Assembly: GCA_021776655.1 (NCBI GenBank)
Contig: JAJFFK010000039.1
Span: 55,059 to 119,058 of the forward strand
Length of the DNA stretch: 64,000 nucleotides
Source: Henriciella sp.
Lineage (GTDB): Bacteria; Pseudomonadota; Alphaproteobacteria; Caulobacterales; Hyphomonadaceae
Direction of reading: 5' to 3'
Part shown: positions 19,540 to 29,773 of the stretch, piece by piece
Position numbering within the stretch: the stretch's first letter is position 1
How the letters are laid out: the number at the start of each line of letters is the position of its first letter
Made by a program: the position numbers and the translations under genes
The notes under the pieces: generated by a model
Told to the model about the DNA's origin: nothing
The model's database searches: none
What the model saw: the letters and a program-made list of their open reading frames with translations, nothing else

Positions 19540-20304
19540 TCACAAAGCCGGTTGGATCGGACCTTCGGCGCGACCGTTGACGAATTGGTCGACATATTCG
19601 TTGCCGCTATGATCAATATCGGCAGCCGGGCCGCGCCAGATGATCTTGCCATCGAACAGGAAGGCGATCTCATCAGCGATCTTGCGAGCGCTGGCCATGT
19701 CATGCGTAATCGAGACCGCCGCCGCGCCGAGCGCCTTGGTCTGCTCGATGATCAGGTCATTAATCGCATCGGCAGTGATCGGGTCGAGGCCGGTGGTTGG
19801 TTCATCAAAGAAAATCAGGTCAGGCTTGGAGGCAATCGCGCGGGCCAACCCGACGCGTTTCTGCATCCCGCCGGAAATTTCGGCCGGGGTCAGGTCGGCG
19901 ACATCCGAGCCAAGTCGCACCTGTTTCATTGTTGCAATCGCGTGCTCTTTGGCGTCTTTGCGCTTCATCCCGTCAGCATTGAGCAGACGAAACGCGACAT
20001 TCTCCCAGATGGTCAGACTGTCAAACAGCGCGGCGGATTGGAACAACATGCCGATCCGGGCGCGCATCGCGTCGCGGGCCTTGCCTTGGTCACGCGTCAC
20101 ATCCTTGCCGTCAAAATAGATCTTGCCCGCATCCGGCGTCATCAAGCCAAGCGTGTTCTTGAGTATCACCGATTTACCCGAGCCAGAGCCGCCAAGCACG
20201 ACCAGCGACTTGCCGGGGGCGACATCAATATCCACCCCGCGCAGGACGTGATTACTGCCGAACGATTTGGTCACGCCAGAGAGCTGTAAGAGATGCTGGG
20301 TCAT
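19540..20304 (-). CDS. mlaF: phospholipid-transport ABC ATPase (MlaF-like)
   Basis: GGSGSGKS Walker A, EISGGMQKRVGLARA signature; adjacent to MlaE-like permease. Confidence 0.88.
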   Translation of the reverse strand: MTQHLLQLSGVTKSFGSNHVLRGVDIDVAPGKSLVVLGGSGSGKSVILKNTLGLMTPDAGKIYFDGKDVTRDQGKARDAMRARIGMLFQSAALFDSLTIWENVAFRLLNADGMKRKDAKEHAIATMKQVRLGSDVADLTPAEISGGMQKRVGLARAIASKPDLIFFDEPTTGLDPITADAINDLIIEQTKALGAAAVSITHDMASARKIADEIAFLFDGKIIWRGPAADIDHSGNEYVDQFVNGRAEGPIQPAL

Positions 20305-21116
20305 AGGCCGATCCCAACAAAGATGCTGGACAAGACATAATTGACGGCGAGGATCAATACCGCTGCGCCGACCATTGCAAAGGTTGCTGCGCGGCCCACG
20401 CCGGTTGCGCCTGCGCTCGATTTATCGCCGTGATAACAGCCCATTAGCGCGATGATGCCGCCAAAGAAAACCGCCTTGATCACGCCGACCAGAATGTCGT
20501 TGCGGGTGACAAAATCCAAGGTGTTGCGCAAATAGGTCGTCGAATCGAAGCCAAGCCCATAGACGCTAACCGCCCAGCCGCCCATCACGCCGATAATGTC
20601 AGCCACCAGTACGAGTAGCGGGAGGGTCAAAATACCGGCAATAAAGCGCGGGGCATAAAGATAGCGAAACGGGTTGGCGCTCAGCGTCTTCAGCGCATCG
20701 ATCTGCTCGGTGACCCGCATCGCGCCGATCTCTGCCGCGATCCCAGCAGAGACACGTCCCGCCAGCATCAGGCCGGTTATTGTCACGCCAAGTTCTCGTG
20801 TGATGCCGAGCACCACAATGTTTGGTACGAATTGTTCGGCGCCATAACGCGCCCCGCCTGTATAGATGTTGAGGGCGAGGGCAGCGCCGATAAACACCGC
20901 TGACAACCCAACGACGGGCAGGCTGTAAAATCCTATCGCGACCATTTGGCGAAAGATCTGCGCCGGATACCAGCGCGGCGTCAAACCCGCCCAACTCATC
21001 TGTGCGGCAAACACAGACAGGCGGCCAATCTCGGCCATCATGCCAAGCGCGGCGCGGCCCAGCCATTGCAGCGGATTGGGCAAGCCGCTTTTAGGTTTCA
21101 AAGATACGTGTGACAC
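20301..21116 (-). CDS. mlaE: MlaE-family ABC transporter permease
   Basis: LGVTITGLMLAGRVSAGIAAEIGAMRVTEQIDAL; typical MlaE. Confidence 0.92.
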   Translation of the reverse strand: MSHVSLKPKSGLPNPLQWLGRAALGMMAEIGRLSVFAAQMSWAGLTPRWYPAQIFRQMVAIGFYSLPVVGLSAVFIGAALALNIYTGGARYGAEQFVPNIVVLGITRELGVTITGLMLAGRVSAGIAAEIGAMRVTEQIDALKTLSANPFRYLYAPRFIAGILTLPLLVLVADIIGVMGGWAVSVYGLGFDSTTYLRNTLDFVTRNDILVGVIKAVFFGGIIALMGCYHGDKSSAGATGVGRAATFAMVGAAVLILAVNYVLSSIFVGIGL

Positions 21117-22167
21117 GAGGCGTCAGTCCTGTTGTAAGTTCATAACCAATTGTTCCGGCAAGAGCGGCCTGTTCTTCAAGCGGTGCGTCCGGACCAATGA
21201 ATTGCGCGAATACACCCGGTCTTGCAAGAGCTACAGCCGCACTTACGTCAATTGTTATCAAGTCCATGGAAACTCGCCCGACAATTGGACAGCGTATGCC
21301 CTCGACACTGGCAAAGCCTTTTCCAGATGCAGAGCGTGGAAAGCCATCGCCGTATCCCAGAGCAATTGTTACCAGCGGGGTTGCGGCCTGGAATGTGTGG
21401 GTCGCGTCATAACCGACCGTCTCACCCGCTTGCGCAGTATGGACCTGTAATATTGGCGCTTCGAGGGTCATGCCCGGCTTTAGCGGCAAGCCCTCTGGGG
21501 GATGCCCGCCACCATATAAAGCAATGCCAGGCCGCGACAGGTCGCCGTGATAGTCGGGGCCGAGCCAGACACCGCCTGAATTGGACAGACTGATCGGGAC
21601 ATCTGGAAATTGCCCGGCGGCGGTTTTGAACTCGGCCAGTTGAAACGCGTTCATGGCGTTTCCAGCGGTTTCCGAACAGGCCAGGTGTGACAGGATCAGA
21701 CTGGGCGCCATGCCTTGCGTGGCGGCGGCAAGTTTTGGTGCATCCCCAATCGGCAGGCCGAGCCGGTTCATGCCGCTATCAAAGTGCAGGCCATAGCCGC
21801 CATGCAATTTTCCGGCGGATTGTAGCCACGTCACCAGCGTTTGAAACTGCGGCTGCGAATTGATAATCGGGGTCAGCGCGCTTTGTCGGTATAGCGGCTC
21901 TTCGTAAGGGTCAGGTCCGTTCAGAACATAGATTGTCGGGTGCGGGCCGAGTGTGTTGCGGGCCAGTTCACCTTCAAAGCTGTGAGCCACGAAATAGTGA
22001 TCGCAGCCGGCAAAATGCAGCGCCTCGGCGACTTGTTCAAGGCCGTGGCCATAGGCGTCGGCTTTGATCACCGCCGCTGTCATGCCGCCGGTTTGGCTGG
22101 CACGGACTGTGCGCCAATTGTCGGCAATACTGGCCAGATGGATGCGCGCGCGCGGGCGGAGACTCAT
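21091..22167 (-). CDS. alr: alanine racemase
   Basis: AAVIKADAYGHG PLP-lysine motif; full length. Confidence 0.94.
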   Translation of the reverse strand: MSLRPRARIHLASIADNWRTVRASQTGGMTAAVIKADAYGHGLEQVAEALHFAGCDHYFVAHSFEGELARNTLGPHPTIYVLNGPDPYEEPLYRQSALTPIINSQPQFQTLVTWLQSAGKLHGGYGLHFDSGMNRLGLPIGDAPKLAAATQGMAPSLILSHLACSETAGNAMNAFQLAEFKTAAGQFPDVPISLSNSGGVWLGPDYHGDLSRPGIALYGGGHPPEGLPLKPGMTLEAPILQVHTAQAGETVGYDATHTFQAATPLVTIALGYGDGFPRSASGKGFASVEGIRCPIVGRVSMDLITIDVSAAVALARPGVFAQFIGPDAPLEEQAALAGTIGYELTTGLTPRVTRIFET

Positions 22168-22205
22168 GCGGGTCTTGTTAGCGGGCTTTGTGGCGGATGT
22201 AAGCC

Positions 22206-23702
22206 CTACTCGTAATCATCCTTCGGCTGTTTGGCGAGATTGCCAAACTGCGTGATATTTGGATCAAATGTCAGAACAATGCGGCCAATCGGACCATGGC
22301 GTTGCTTGCCGATTATCACTTCAGCGGTGCCATGGACTTCATCCATGCGTTGGCGCCAATTGTCCCATTTATCGGACTTATCCTTGCTGCCATCAGTTTC
22401 AGGCTCGGTCCGTTCAAGGTAATAGGACTCGCGGTAAACAAACATCACCACATCGGCGTCTTGCTCAATCGATCCGGACTCGCGCAAATCAGATAGTTGC
22501 GGGCGTTTATCGTCACGTTGCTCAACCGCACGTGAAAGTTGCGACAGCGCGACAACCGGAACATTCAGTTCCTTGGCCAGAGCTTTGAGAGTGGTGGTGA
22601 TCTGAGTAACTTCCTGGACGCGGTTTTCGCTGGCCTTGCCGGATGTGCCGGTTAGCAATTGCAAATAGTCGACAATGATCAGGTCAACACCTTGAGAGCG
22701 TTGTAATCGCCGGGCACGCGCGGCCAGCTGGCTGACCGAAATGCCGCCTTGATCATCGATATAAAGCGGCAGGTTTTGTAGCTCTTCAGTGGCCTGCCTG
22801 AGATCCTCGAAATCATCCTTGTGCAGGTCACCTTGGCGAATCTTGTGGGCATTGATGCCAGTGCGCTCGGCGAGAATACGGGTGGCGAGTTGCTCAGACG
22901 ACATTTCCAACGAAAAGAACGCGACTTTCGCCCCGGCCATGGTCTTGGTTGACCCGTCTTCCTGTTTCTCGCCTCGGTATGAGCTGGCAGCATTATAGGC
23001 AATATTCGTCACCAAGGAGGTCTTGCCCATTGAGGGTCGACCCGCGAGGATAATCAGGTCTGAGCCATGCATTCCGCCCAATTTATTATCAAGATCAATC
23101 AGTTCGGTTGCGATACCGGCAATGTGTCCGTCGCGCTTAAACGCAGCCTCGGCCATTTGCAGGGATTCAGTGAGCGCTTCGGCGAAACTGGAAAATCCGC
23201 GCCCCGTCGATCCGCGTTCAGCGAGGGAGAACAATTCACGTTCCGCCAGTTCGACCTGCTGTGCGCCATCGGACTCACGGTCGTGAACCATGGCGCGCGA
23301 CTGCACGCCAGCGCCAATGTCAATCAGCTCGCGGCGCATCGCCAGGTCGCGAATCATATGCGCGTAATCCTGAACTTCCGGGCCGAACGCGGCGCTATCA
23401 AGCAGGTTGGCGAGATAGGTCGCGCCGCCAATTGAGGTCAGGCGTTCGTCTTTGTCGAATTGCTCACGCAGGGTGACGCCATCGGCGACGCGGCCGTTCT
23501 GGATCAGCAATTGGCAAGCCGAAAAAATCTCTTCGTGAGCCGGGGCGTAAAAATCGCTTGGCCGCAAGATGTCGGCAACCCGTTGAAACGCGTTATTGTC
23601 ATACAGGATGGACCCAATCACCGCCGCTTCAGCAGACAGGTTATGGGGCAGATCGCGCGGCGCCTCTTCGGGCGTGTCGACGGGGGCAATAGCAGGGCTC
23701 AT
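22206..23702 (-). CDS. dnaB: replicative DNA helicase DnaB
   Basis: LPHNLSAEAAVIGSIL, LAGRPSMGKTSLVTNIAYNAA, SDLRESGSIEQDADVVMFVYR. Confidence 0.97.
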   Translation of the reverse strand: MSPAIAPVDTPEEAPRDLPHNLSAEAAVIGSILYDNNAFQRVADILRPSDFYAPAHEEIFSACQLLIQNGRVADGVTLREQFDKDERLTSIGGATYLANLLDSAAFGPEVQDYAHMIRDLAMRRELIDIGAGVQSRAMVHDRESDGAQQVELAERELFSLAERGSTGRGFSSFAEALTESLQMAEAAFKRDGHIAGIATELIDLDNKLGGMHGSDLIILAGRPSMGKTSLVTNIAYNAASSYRGEKQEDGSTKTMAGAKVAFFSLEMSSEQLATRILAERTGINAHKIRQGDLHKDDFEDLRQATEELQNLPLYIDDQGGISVSQLAARARRLQRSQGVDLIIVDYLQLLTGTSGKASENRVQEVTQITTTLKALAKELNVPVVALSQLSRAVEQRDDKRPQLSDLRESGSIEQDADVVMFVYRESYYLERTEPETDGSKDKSDKWDNWRQRMDEVHGTAEVIIGKQRHGPIGRIVLTFDPNITQFGNLAKQPKDDYE

Positions 23703-23817
23703 CTGGGCACATTAACCACAAGTCACCGAATTTGCAGCCTCGATTTTCAGCCAACCTGATCAGGTTGCTCGGAGGTTCTTCAAACTGCACAGCGAAATTT
23801 GATCTGTGGATAGACAA

Positions 23818-23847
23818 AAGGCCGCCTCGATTTTACGAAGCGGCCTT
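23818..23847 (-). terminator. putative terminator downstream of rplI
   Basis: On minus strand AAGGCCGCTTCG-TAAAAT-CGAGGCGGCCTTTTG; one wobble. Confidence 0.75.
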
Positions 23848-23868
23848 CTTGATCAGGTCACCGAAGAA

Positions 23869-24456
23869 CTATTCGTCGTCGCCTTCAGGGGCTGTATCGA
23901 TTTCAGCGGCTGCAGCAGCCATTGCAATCGCTTGCTCTTCAGCTGCTTCGGTCTTTTCAGCCTGCACGGTATCGATGACGTTTTCACCAGCGGCCTGGCG
24001 CTCAGCTTCTTCTTCCGAACGCGCGACATTGAGAGTGATCGTCACACGAACTTCCGCGTGCAGACGGATGCCGACGTCGTGAATGCCCAGCGTTTTAATC
24101 GGCGTATCCAGGCGAACCTGCTCACGCTTGATCTTGTGGCCATTCTCAGCGGCGACTTCGACGATGTCGCGCGCGGTAACGGAGCCGTAAAGTTGTCCGG
24201 TTGTGCCCGACTGGCGAATGATGCTGAAGGCTGCGCCTTCCAGTTCGGTGCCAGATGCGGCGGCATTTTCACGGGCTTCTGAGTTGCGCTGTTCAAGCAC
24301 TTCGCGTTCCGCTTCGAAACGTGCGCGGTTCTTGTTATTGGCGATCAGCGCTTTGCCAGTTGGCAGCAGAAAGTTACGCGCAAAGCCGTTCTTGACGGAC
24401 ACTTCGTCGCCAAGATTGCCGAGGTTTTCGACGCGTTCAAGTAGAATGATTTGCAT
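23869..24456 (-). CDS. rplI: 50S ribosomal protein L9
   Basis: MQIILLERVENLGNLGDEVSVKNGFARNFLLPTGKA. Confidence 0.97.
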   Translation of the reverse strand: MQIILLERVENLGNLGDEVSVKNGFARNFLLPTGKALIANNKNRARFEAEREVLEQRNSEARENAAASGTELEGAAFSIIRQSGTTGQLYGSVTARDIVEVAAENGHKIKREQVRLDTPIKTLGIHDVGIRLHAEVRVTITLNVARSEEEAERQAAGENVIDTVQAEKTEAAEEQAIAMAAAAAEIDTAPEGDDE

Positions 24457-24467
24457 GAGCTTTTCTC

Positions 24468-24734
24468 CTACTTCACGGTGAATGGAAGCAAGGCAAGCAT
24501 ACGGGCGCGTTTGATGGCACGGGTAAGCTTGCGCTGGTTTTTGAAGTTCACGGCGGTGATCCGAGATGGCACAATTTTGCCCTTCTCAGAGATATAGCGC
24601 TGCAGCGTTTTGACATCTTTATAGTCAATCGGCTGGGCATTTGCGCCAGAAAACGGATCGACCTTGCGGCGACGCCCGAAAGAGCGGCGCGCGGGGATGT
24701 TGGTGATGTTCATTCCAGAGATCATCTTGGACAT
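24468..24734 (-). CDS. rpsR: 30S ribosomal protein S18
   Basis: [26 protein letters not shown]...[19 protein letters not shown]. Confidence 0.97.
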   Translation of the reverse strand: MSKMISGMNITNIPARRSFGRRRKVDPFSGANAQPIDYKDVKTLQRYISEKGKIVPSRITAVNFKNQRKLTRAIKRARMLALLPFTVK

Positions 24735-24755
24735 AATGGTTTTCCTTTTCTCTCT

Positions 24756-25124
24756 CTAGTCGCGGTCGCGGCGGGGGGCACGATCGGGGCGATCACCGCG
24801 ATCTTTACGGGACATGACCGGCGAAGGGGTTTCGTCCAGTTCGTCGACGCGGATCGTCATGTAACGCATGATGTCGTCGGAAATTCGGTGTGCACGCTCA
24901 AGCTCGTGGACGGCTTCTGCCGGGCCATCAATATTGAACAGGGCATAGTGGCCCTTGCGCTGCTTGTTGATCGGGTAGGCGAGATTGCGCAGGCCCCAAT
25001 ACTCGGTCTTGCCGAGAGTGCATTTTTGTTTTTTGAGGAACTCGGAGAGTTCTTCCATCAGAGTCTCAACTTGTGCTGGTGAGATGTCCGGCCTCGCAAT
25101 GAGGACGTGTTCGTAAAAAGACAT
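24756..25124 (-). CDS. rpsF: 30S ribosomal protein S6
   Basis: MSFYEHVLIARPDISPAQVETL...YWGLRNLAYPINKQRKGHYALF; start trimmed to ATG at 25124. Confidence 0.96.
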   Translation of the reverse strand: MSFYEHVLIARPDISPAQVETLMEELSEFLKKQKCTLGKTEYWGLRNLAYPINKQRKGHYALFNIDGPAEAVHELERAHRISDDIMRYMTIRVDELDETPSPVMSRKDRGDRPDRAPRRDRD

Positions 25125-25330
25125 ATATAATCCCGGTCGTCTGTGGATTGCGGCGCAGGATCCGTGGGAAACGGGTCTGGCGATGGCCCCTCGCAACTGG
25201 CTCATTCCAGAATTGAGGACCGCAAACCTTGCGAAGCGCGTCGTAAAGCGCAAAACGGACACAGAATCAAGCGGCTTGCGCGGCTGAGCGCAGCGATCTA
25301 TGCGGGCGGCAACAGATACAGGAGCGCCAG

Positions 25331-26278
25331 ATGACGATGTTCGCGTTTATTTTCCCCGGCCAGGGCAGCCAGTTCATCGGAATGGGCAAGGATCTGGCCG
25401 ATACTTTTCCAGTCGCGAAAGAGGTCTTCCAAGCTGTCGATGAGGCGCTGAGTCAGGATTTGTCAGGCTTGATGTGGGCGGGCGAGATTGACGAGCTGAA
25501 GCTCACCACCAATACCCAGCCAGCCCTGATGGCGGTCAGTGTCGCGGCGATGTATGCATTGGAAGCTGAGTTTGGTATTGGCGCCGACCGGGCCGCCTTT
25601 GTCGCCGGGCACTCGCTCGGCGAATATTCAGCTCTGGCGGCGGCTGGGTCGATCAATGTTGCAGATTGCGCGCGTATCCTGCGGGTGCGCGGTGATGCGA
25701 TGCAGGCCGCTGTGCCTGCAGGAGAAGGTGCAATGGCGGCGCTTTTGGGCGCAACGCCAGAGCAAGCGGCAGACCTGTGTGCCATCGGTGCAGCGCATGG
25801 GCCTTGTGAGATAGCCAATGACAATGCGCCGGGCCAAATTGTCATTTCTGGTGCCAAGGCAGCGATTGAACTTGCCTGTGCAAACGCCAAAGACCTTGGC
25901 ATCAAGAAAGCTGTGCCACTGCCAGTGAGCGCGCCGTTTCATTGCTCACTGATGCAGCCTGCGGCGGATGCAATGTCTGAAGCTTTGGCGAGAATTACGA
26001 TCACCCCGCCAAGTGTCCCGCTAGTGGCGAATGTCACGGCGCAAGCTGGCACCGATCCTGATGCGATCAGAGCGCAATTGGTTGCGCAGGTCACTGGCCA
26101 GGTCCGCTGGACCGAAACCGTGCAATATATGGCGGCTATAGGCACTGAGCAAACCATAGAGGCGGGTGCCGGAAAAGTCCTCACCGTGATGAACCGGCGT
26201 ACTGTACGAGAGCTCGAAGGTCTCACCATGGGGACGCCAGACGAGATTGAGGCCGTGGCAACACGGCTGAACGGCTAG
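25331..26278 (+). CDS. fabD: malonyl-CoA ACP transacylase
   Basis: FIFPGQGSQFIGMG, GHSLGEYSAL. Confidence 0.97.
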   Translation: MTMFAFIFPGQGSQFIGMGKDLADTFPVAKEVFQAVDEALSQDLSGLMWAGEIDELKLTTNTQPALMAVSVAAMYALEAEFGIGADRAAFVAGHSLGEYSALAAAGSINVADCARILRVRGDAMQAAVPAGEGAMAALLGATPEQAADLCAIGAAHGPCEIANDNAPGQIVISGAKAAIELACANAKDLGIKKAVPLPVSAPFHCSLMQPAADAMSEALARITITPPSVPLVANVTAQAGTDPDAIRAQLVAQVTGQVRWTETVQYMAAIGTEQTIEAGAGKVLTVMNRRTVRELEGLTMGTPDEIEAVATRLNG

Positions 26279-26285
26279 AAGGAGA

Positions 26286-27029
26286 ATGGGAATGTTTGAT
26301 CTGACAGGAAAAACCGCGCTGGTCACCGGCGCGTCGGGCGGCATTGGCCGCGAGATTGCGGTGGCTTTGTCTGCGGCAGGCGCGACGATCGCCGTGTCCG
26401 GCACGCGCGAAGCTGTTCTGGAAGACGTGCTCGCTGGATTGCCGGGGCAGGGCGCTGTTGTGGCGTGTAACCTGTCTGACGATGAAGCGGTCAGCGGCCT
26501 CGTCAAACGCACCGAGGAGGCAATCGGTCCGCTCGATATTCTGGTCGCGAATGCCGGGATCACTCGTGATGGTTTGTTGATGCGGATGAAGGATGAGGAC
26601 TGGAACGAGGTGATAAATGTCAATCTTGGCTCATACTTTCGCCTGGTGAAATCATGCATGCGCGGGATGATGAAGCGCCGTCATGGCCGAATTATTGGCG
26701 TGACGTCGATTGTTGGTGTGACCGGAAATCCTGGGCAGGCGAACTATTGCGCGTCGAAAGCCGGGATGATCGGGTTCACCAAATCTATTGCACAAGAGGT
26801 CGCTAGTCGCGGCATAACAGCCAATACAATTGCTCCCGGTTTTATCGAATCGCCGATGACGGATGGCCTGCCAGACGCTCAAAAAGAAGCACTGATGGGG
26901 CAGATTCCGGCGGGCAGATTGGGTCAGGGGGCCGATATAGCGGCTGCGACAGTCTACCTCGCGTCCGCCGAAGCCTCATATGTGACGGGCCAGACTCTGC
27001 ACGTGAATGGTGGCATGGTGATGATCTAG
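26286..27029 (+). CDS. fabG: 3-oxoacyl-ACP reductase
   Basis: TGASGGIGREIA, YCASKAG, TGQTLHVNGGMVM; between fabD and acpP. Confidence 0.96.
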   Translation: MGMFDLTGKTALVTGASGGIGREIAVALSAAGATIAVSGTREAVLEDVLAGLPGQGAVVACNLSDDEAVSGLVKRTEEAIGPLDILVANAGITRDGLLMRMKDEDWNEVINVNLGSYFRLVKSCMRGMMKRRHGRIIGVTSIVGVTGNPGQANYCASKAGMIGFTKSIAQEVASRGITANTIAPGFIESPMTDGLPDAQKEALMGQIPAGRLGQGADIAAATVYLASAEASYVTGQTLHVNGGMVMI

Positions 27030-27141
27030 CTGCCGTCGTGGCAACAGTAAGCTAGGGCTTGGCGATGTTACAAACTGTGTGCTAACCGCAACCCATGGCT
27101 CGTAAGGGCTTGTCCTACAGGCAGTATTAGAGAGGTCTTCC

Positions 27142-27378
27142 ATGTCTGACGTACTTAAGCGAGTTAAGAAAATTGTTGTCGAGAATCTCGACGTTGATGG
27201 TGATAAGGTTGTTGAGGGCGCAAGCTTCATTGATGATCTAGGCGCCGATAGCCTCGACCTAGTTGAACTGGTCATGGCTTTCGAAGAAGAGTTTAACATC
27301 GAGATTCCTGATGATGTTCAAGAAAACATCCGCTCGGTTGGCGATGCGGTGACTCACATCAAGGCTCACGTTTCTTAA
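27142..27378 (+). CDS. acpP: acyl carrier protein
   Basis: [21 protein letters not shown] phosphopantetheine site. Confidence 0.98.
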   Translation: MSDVLKRVKKIVVENLDVDGDKVVEGASFIDDLGADSLDLVELVMAFEEEFNIEIPDDVQENIRSVGDAVTHIKAHVS

Positions 27379-27390
27379 GAGGCTAACCGA

Positions 27391-28686
27391 ATGCGCCGTG
27401 TTGTCATAACTGGTATTGGTATTGTGTCGCCGCTAGCGGGTAACCGTGAGGCGACATGGGAACGCTTGATTGCAGGCGAATCAGGGGCCGGACCGATTGA
27501 TCGGTTCGACGCCTCCGACACCGCCTGCAAGATCGCGTTTCAGGTTCCGTATGCAGATGGCCGTGGCGGGGGTCGTGCGGACGATCCTCATGTGTTTGAT
27601 CCGGATAAAACCGCAAGCGCCAAGGAGCGTCGCCGGATTGATGAGTTCATCCTATACGGCATGGCGGCGGCTGACGAAGCTGTCGAAGATTCCGGTTGGG
27701 TCCCGGCCAATATTGAAGATCAGGAACGCACAGGCGTTATGATCGGGTCTGGCATTGGCGGCCTGCAAAGCATTTATGATGCGGCGATTAACTTGCACCA
27801 GCAAGGCCCTCGCCGGGTCAGTCCATTCTTCATTCCATCCGCGCTGATCAACCTTGCCTCTGGACAAGTGTCGATCAAGCACGGCTACAAAGGCCCTAAC
27901 CATTCGGTTGTGACCGCTTGTGCGACGGGTGCACATGCGATTGGCGATTCGGCGCGTCTGATTAAATATGGCGACGCCGATGTGATGGTCGCCGGCGGGT
28001 CCGAGGCGGTTATTTGTAAGCTGGCAATTGCTGGCTTCTGTTCAGCCAGGGCAATGTCGACCAATTTCAATGATGAGCCTAAAAGAGCTTCACGCCCGTA
28101 CGACAAGGACCGTGATGGTTTTGTCATGGGTGAAGGTGCTGCCGCTCTGGTGCTCGAAGAGTATGAGCATGCCAAGGCGCGCGGCGCGAAGATTTATGCC
28201 GAAGTCGCGGGCTATGGTCTGACCGGCGATGCTTTCCATATTACGGCACCTGCAGAAGGGTCCGAAGGGGGCTATCGCGCGATGAAGATGGCGGCTGGAC
28301 ATGCCGAGAATAATCTCGGTGTGAAGCTGGAAGACATCGATTATATCAACGCGCACGGCACCTCGACCCCTAAGGGTGACGAGGGCGAAGTGGGCGCGGT
28401 GGAACGCCTGTTTGGCGATCATTCCAGGAACCTGTCTCTATCAGCAACCAAATCAGCTGTTGGTCACCTCCTGGGCGGTGCCGGGGCCATCGAAACGGCG
28501 TTCTGTGCATTGGCAATTCGCGATCAAATTATGCCGCCGACCCTGAACCTCGATAATCCGAGCGTCGATACGCCGATTGATTTAATTCCGCACAAGGCCA
28601 AAAAAGGCCGTGTTCGTGCGACAATGTCAAACTCGTTCGGGTTTGGCGGGACCAATGCGTCGCTTATCCTTACAGAGGTTAAGTAG
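27391..28686 (+). CDS. fabF: beta-ketoacyl-ACP synthase II
   Basis: VVTACATGAHAIGDSARLI active-site Cys, NAHGTSTPKGD, SAVGHLLGGAGAIE. Confidence 0.97.
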   Translation: MRRVVITGIGIVSPLAGNREATWERLIAGESGAGPIDRFDASDTACKIAFQVPYADGRGGGRADDPHVFDPDKTASAKERRRIDEFILYGMAAADEAVEDSGWVPANIEDQERTGVMIGSGIGGLQSIYDAAINLHQQGPRRVSPFFIPSALINLASGQVSIKHGYKGPNHSVVTACATGAHAIGDSARLIKYGDADVMVAGGSEAVICKLAIAGFCSARAMSTNFNDEPKRASRPYDKDRDGFVMGEGAAALVLEEYEHAKARGAKIYAEVAGYGLTGDAFHITAPAEGSEGGYRAMKMAAGHAENNLGVKLEDIDYINAHGTSTPKGDEGEVGAVERLFGDHSRNLSLSATKSAVGHLLGGAGAIETAFCALAIRDQIMPPTLNLDNPSVDTPIDLIPHKAKKGRVRATMSNSFGFGGTNASLILTEVK

Positions 28687-28744
28687 CGCGCCGCAATAAT
28701 GTGTGCGATTCTCTCTTGGGGCCGGAACATAATGGAAGGTCTTT

Positions 28745-29773
28745 ATGAGATTGCTTAAAGCTTTGATTGCCCTTGGGGTGGTGCTTGCGATCATTGGAGG
28801 CGCAGCTTTTGGCGTCGGCTGGGTCTGGTTGCAGAACGAAATTTCCCGCGATGGTCCGCTGGCACAAGAGACAAATTTTGTTGTCGCGAACGGGGAGGGG
28901 CTAGCCAGCGTCGCGCTGCGTCTTGAACGCGACGGCATTGTCTCAAACGCGCGCATTATTCGGCTCAAAGCACGTCTCGATGATACTGAGAATTCGGTGA
29001 AGGCTGGAACCTACAAATTATCCCCGCGTGTCAGTGTCGGGCAGATTTTGGAGCAGTTGATTGCCGGCGACGTCATCCAGTTGCGATTAACCATACCCGA
29101 AGGGTTAACTACAGCGCAGATCCTGCGACGGATTGAGGCTGCTGAGGTCCTGACAGGCGATTTGCCCGACTCTGTGATCGCCGAAGGCAGCTTGCTGCCG
29201 GATACGTACATCTTTGATACCGGAACGACGCGTACACAGTTTATTAACCGTATGGCGGCGGCGCAGGTGGATCTTCTGGATGAGCTGTGGCCACAACGCA
29301 AACCGGGGCTTCCGATAGTCTCCCGAGAGGACGCGATAATCCTCGCCTCCGTCGTTGAGAAAGAGACCGGGAATGCTGACGAGCGCGGTCTGGTGGCCGG
29401 ATTGTTCACCGGTCGTTTACTAAAAGGCATGCGTTTGGAGAGTGATCCGACAATTATATATGGCGTCTCGCAAGGCGAACCTCTGGTCAACAGTCGCGGC
29501 GAGCGTAGAACGCTTTATCGCTCCGAAATTGATCGCAAAACGGATTGGAATACTTACCAGATTGATGGCTTGCCCAAGACGCCGATCTGCAATCCTGGCC
29601 GCGACGCGATTGCGGCAGTTCTGAACCCGGTGGAGACAGAGAACATCTTTTTTGTTGCAGACGGCAAGGGCGGGCACCTGTTCGCCAAAACCTATAGAGA
29701 ACATCAGCGCAATGTTGCGGCCTATAGGCGGTTTGAGCGCGAAGAAATTCAGCGTGAGCGGGAGAATAATTAG
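28745..29773 (+). CDS. mltG: endolytic murein transglycosylase MltG
   Basis: ILASVVEKETG, LESDPTIIYG, NTYQIDGLPKTPICNPG. Confidence 0.96.
   Translation: MRLLKALIALGVVLAIIGGAAFGVGWVWLQNEISRDGPLAQETNFVVANGEGLASVALRLERDGIVSNARIIRLKARLDDTENSVKAGTYKLSPRVSVGQILEQLIAGDVIQLRLTIPEGLTTAQILRRIEAAEVLTGDLPDSVIAEGSLLPDTYIFDTGTTRTQFINRMAAAQVDLLDELWPQRKPGLPIVSREDAIILASVVEKETGNADERGLVAGLFTGRLLKGMRLESDPTIIYGVSQGEPLVNSRGERRTLYRSEIDRKTDWNTYQIDGLPKTPICNPGRDAIAAVLNPVETENIFFVADGKGGHLFAKTYREHQRNVAAYRRFEREEIQRERENN

Noticed and set aside
29087-29109. TTAACCATACCCGAAGGGTTAAC inverted CtrA-like half-sites
   Set aside because: Inside the mltG coding region with wrong spacing for a CtrA site; probably coincidental.
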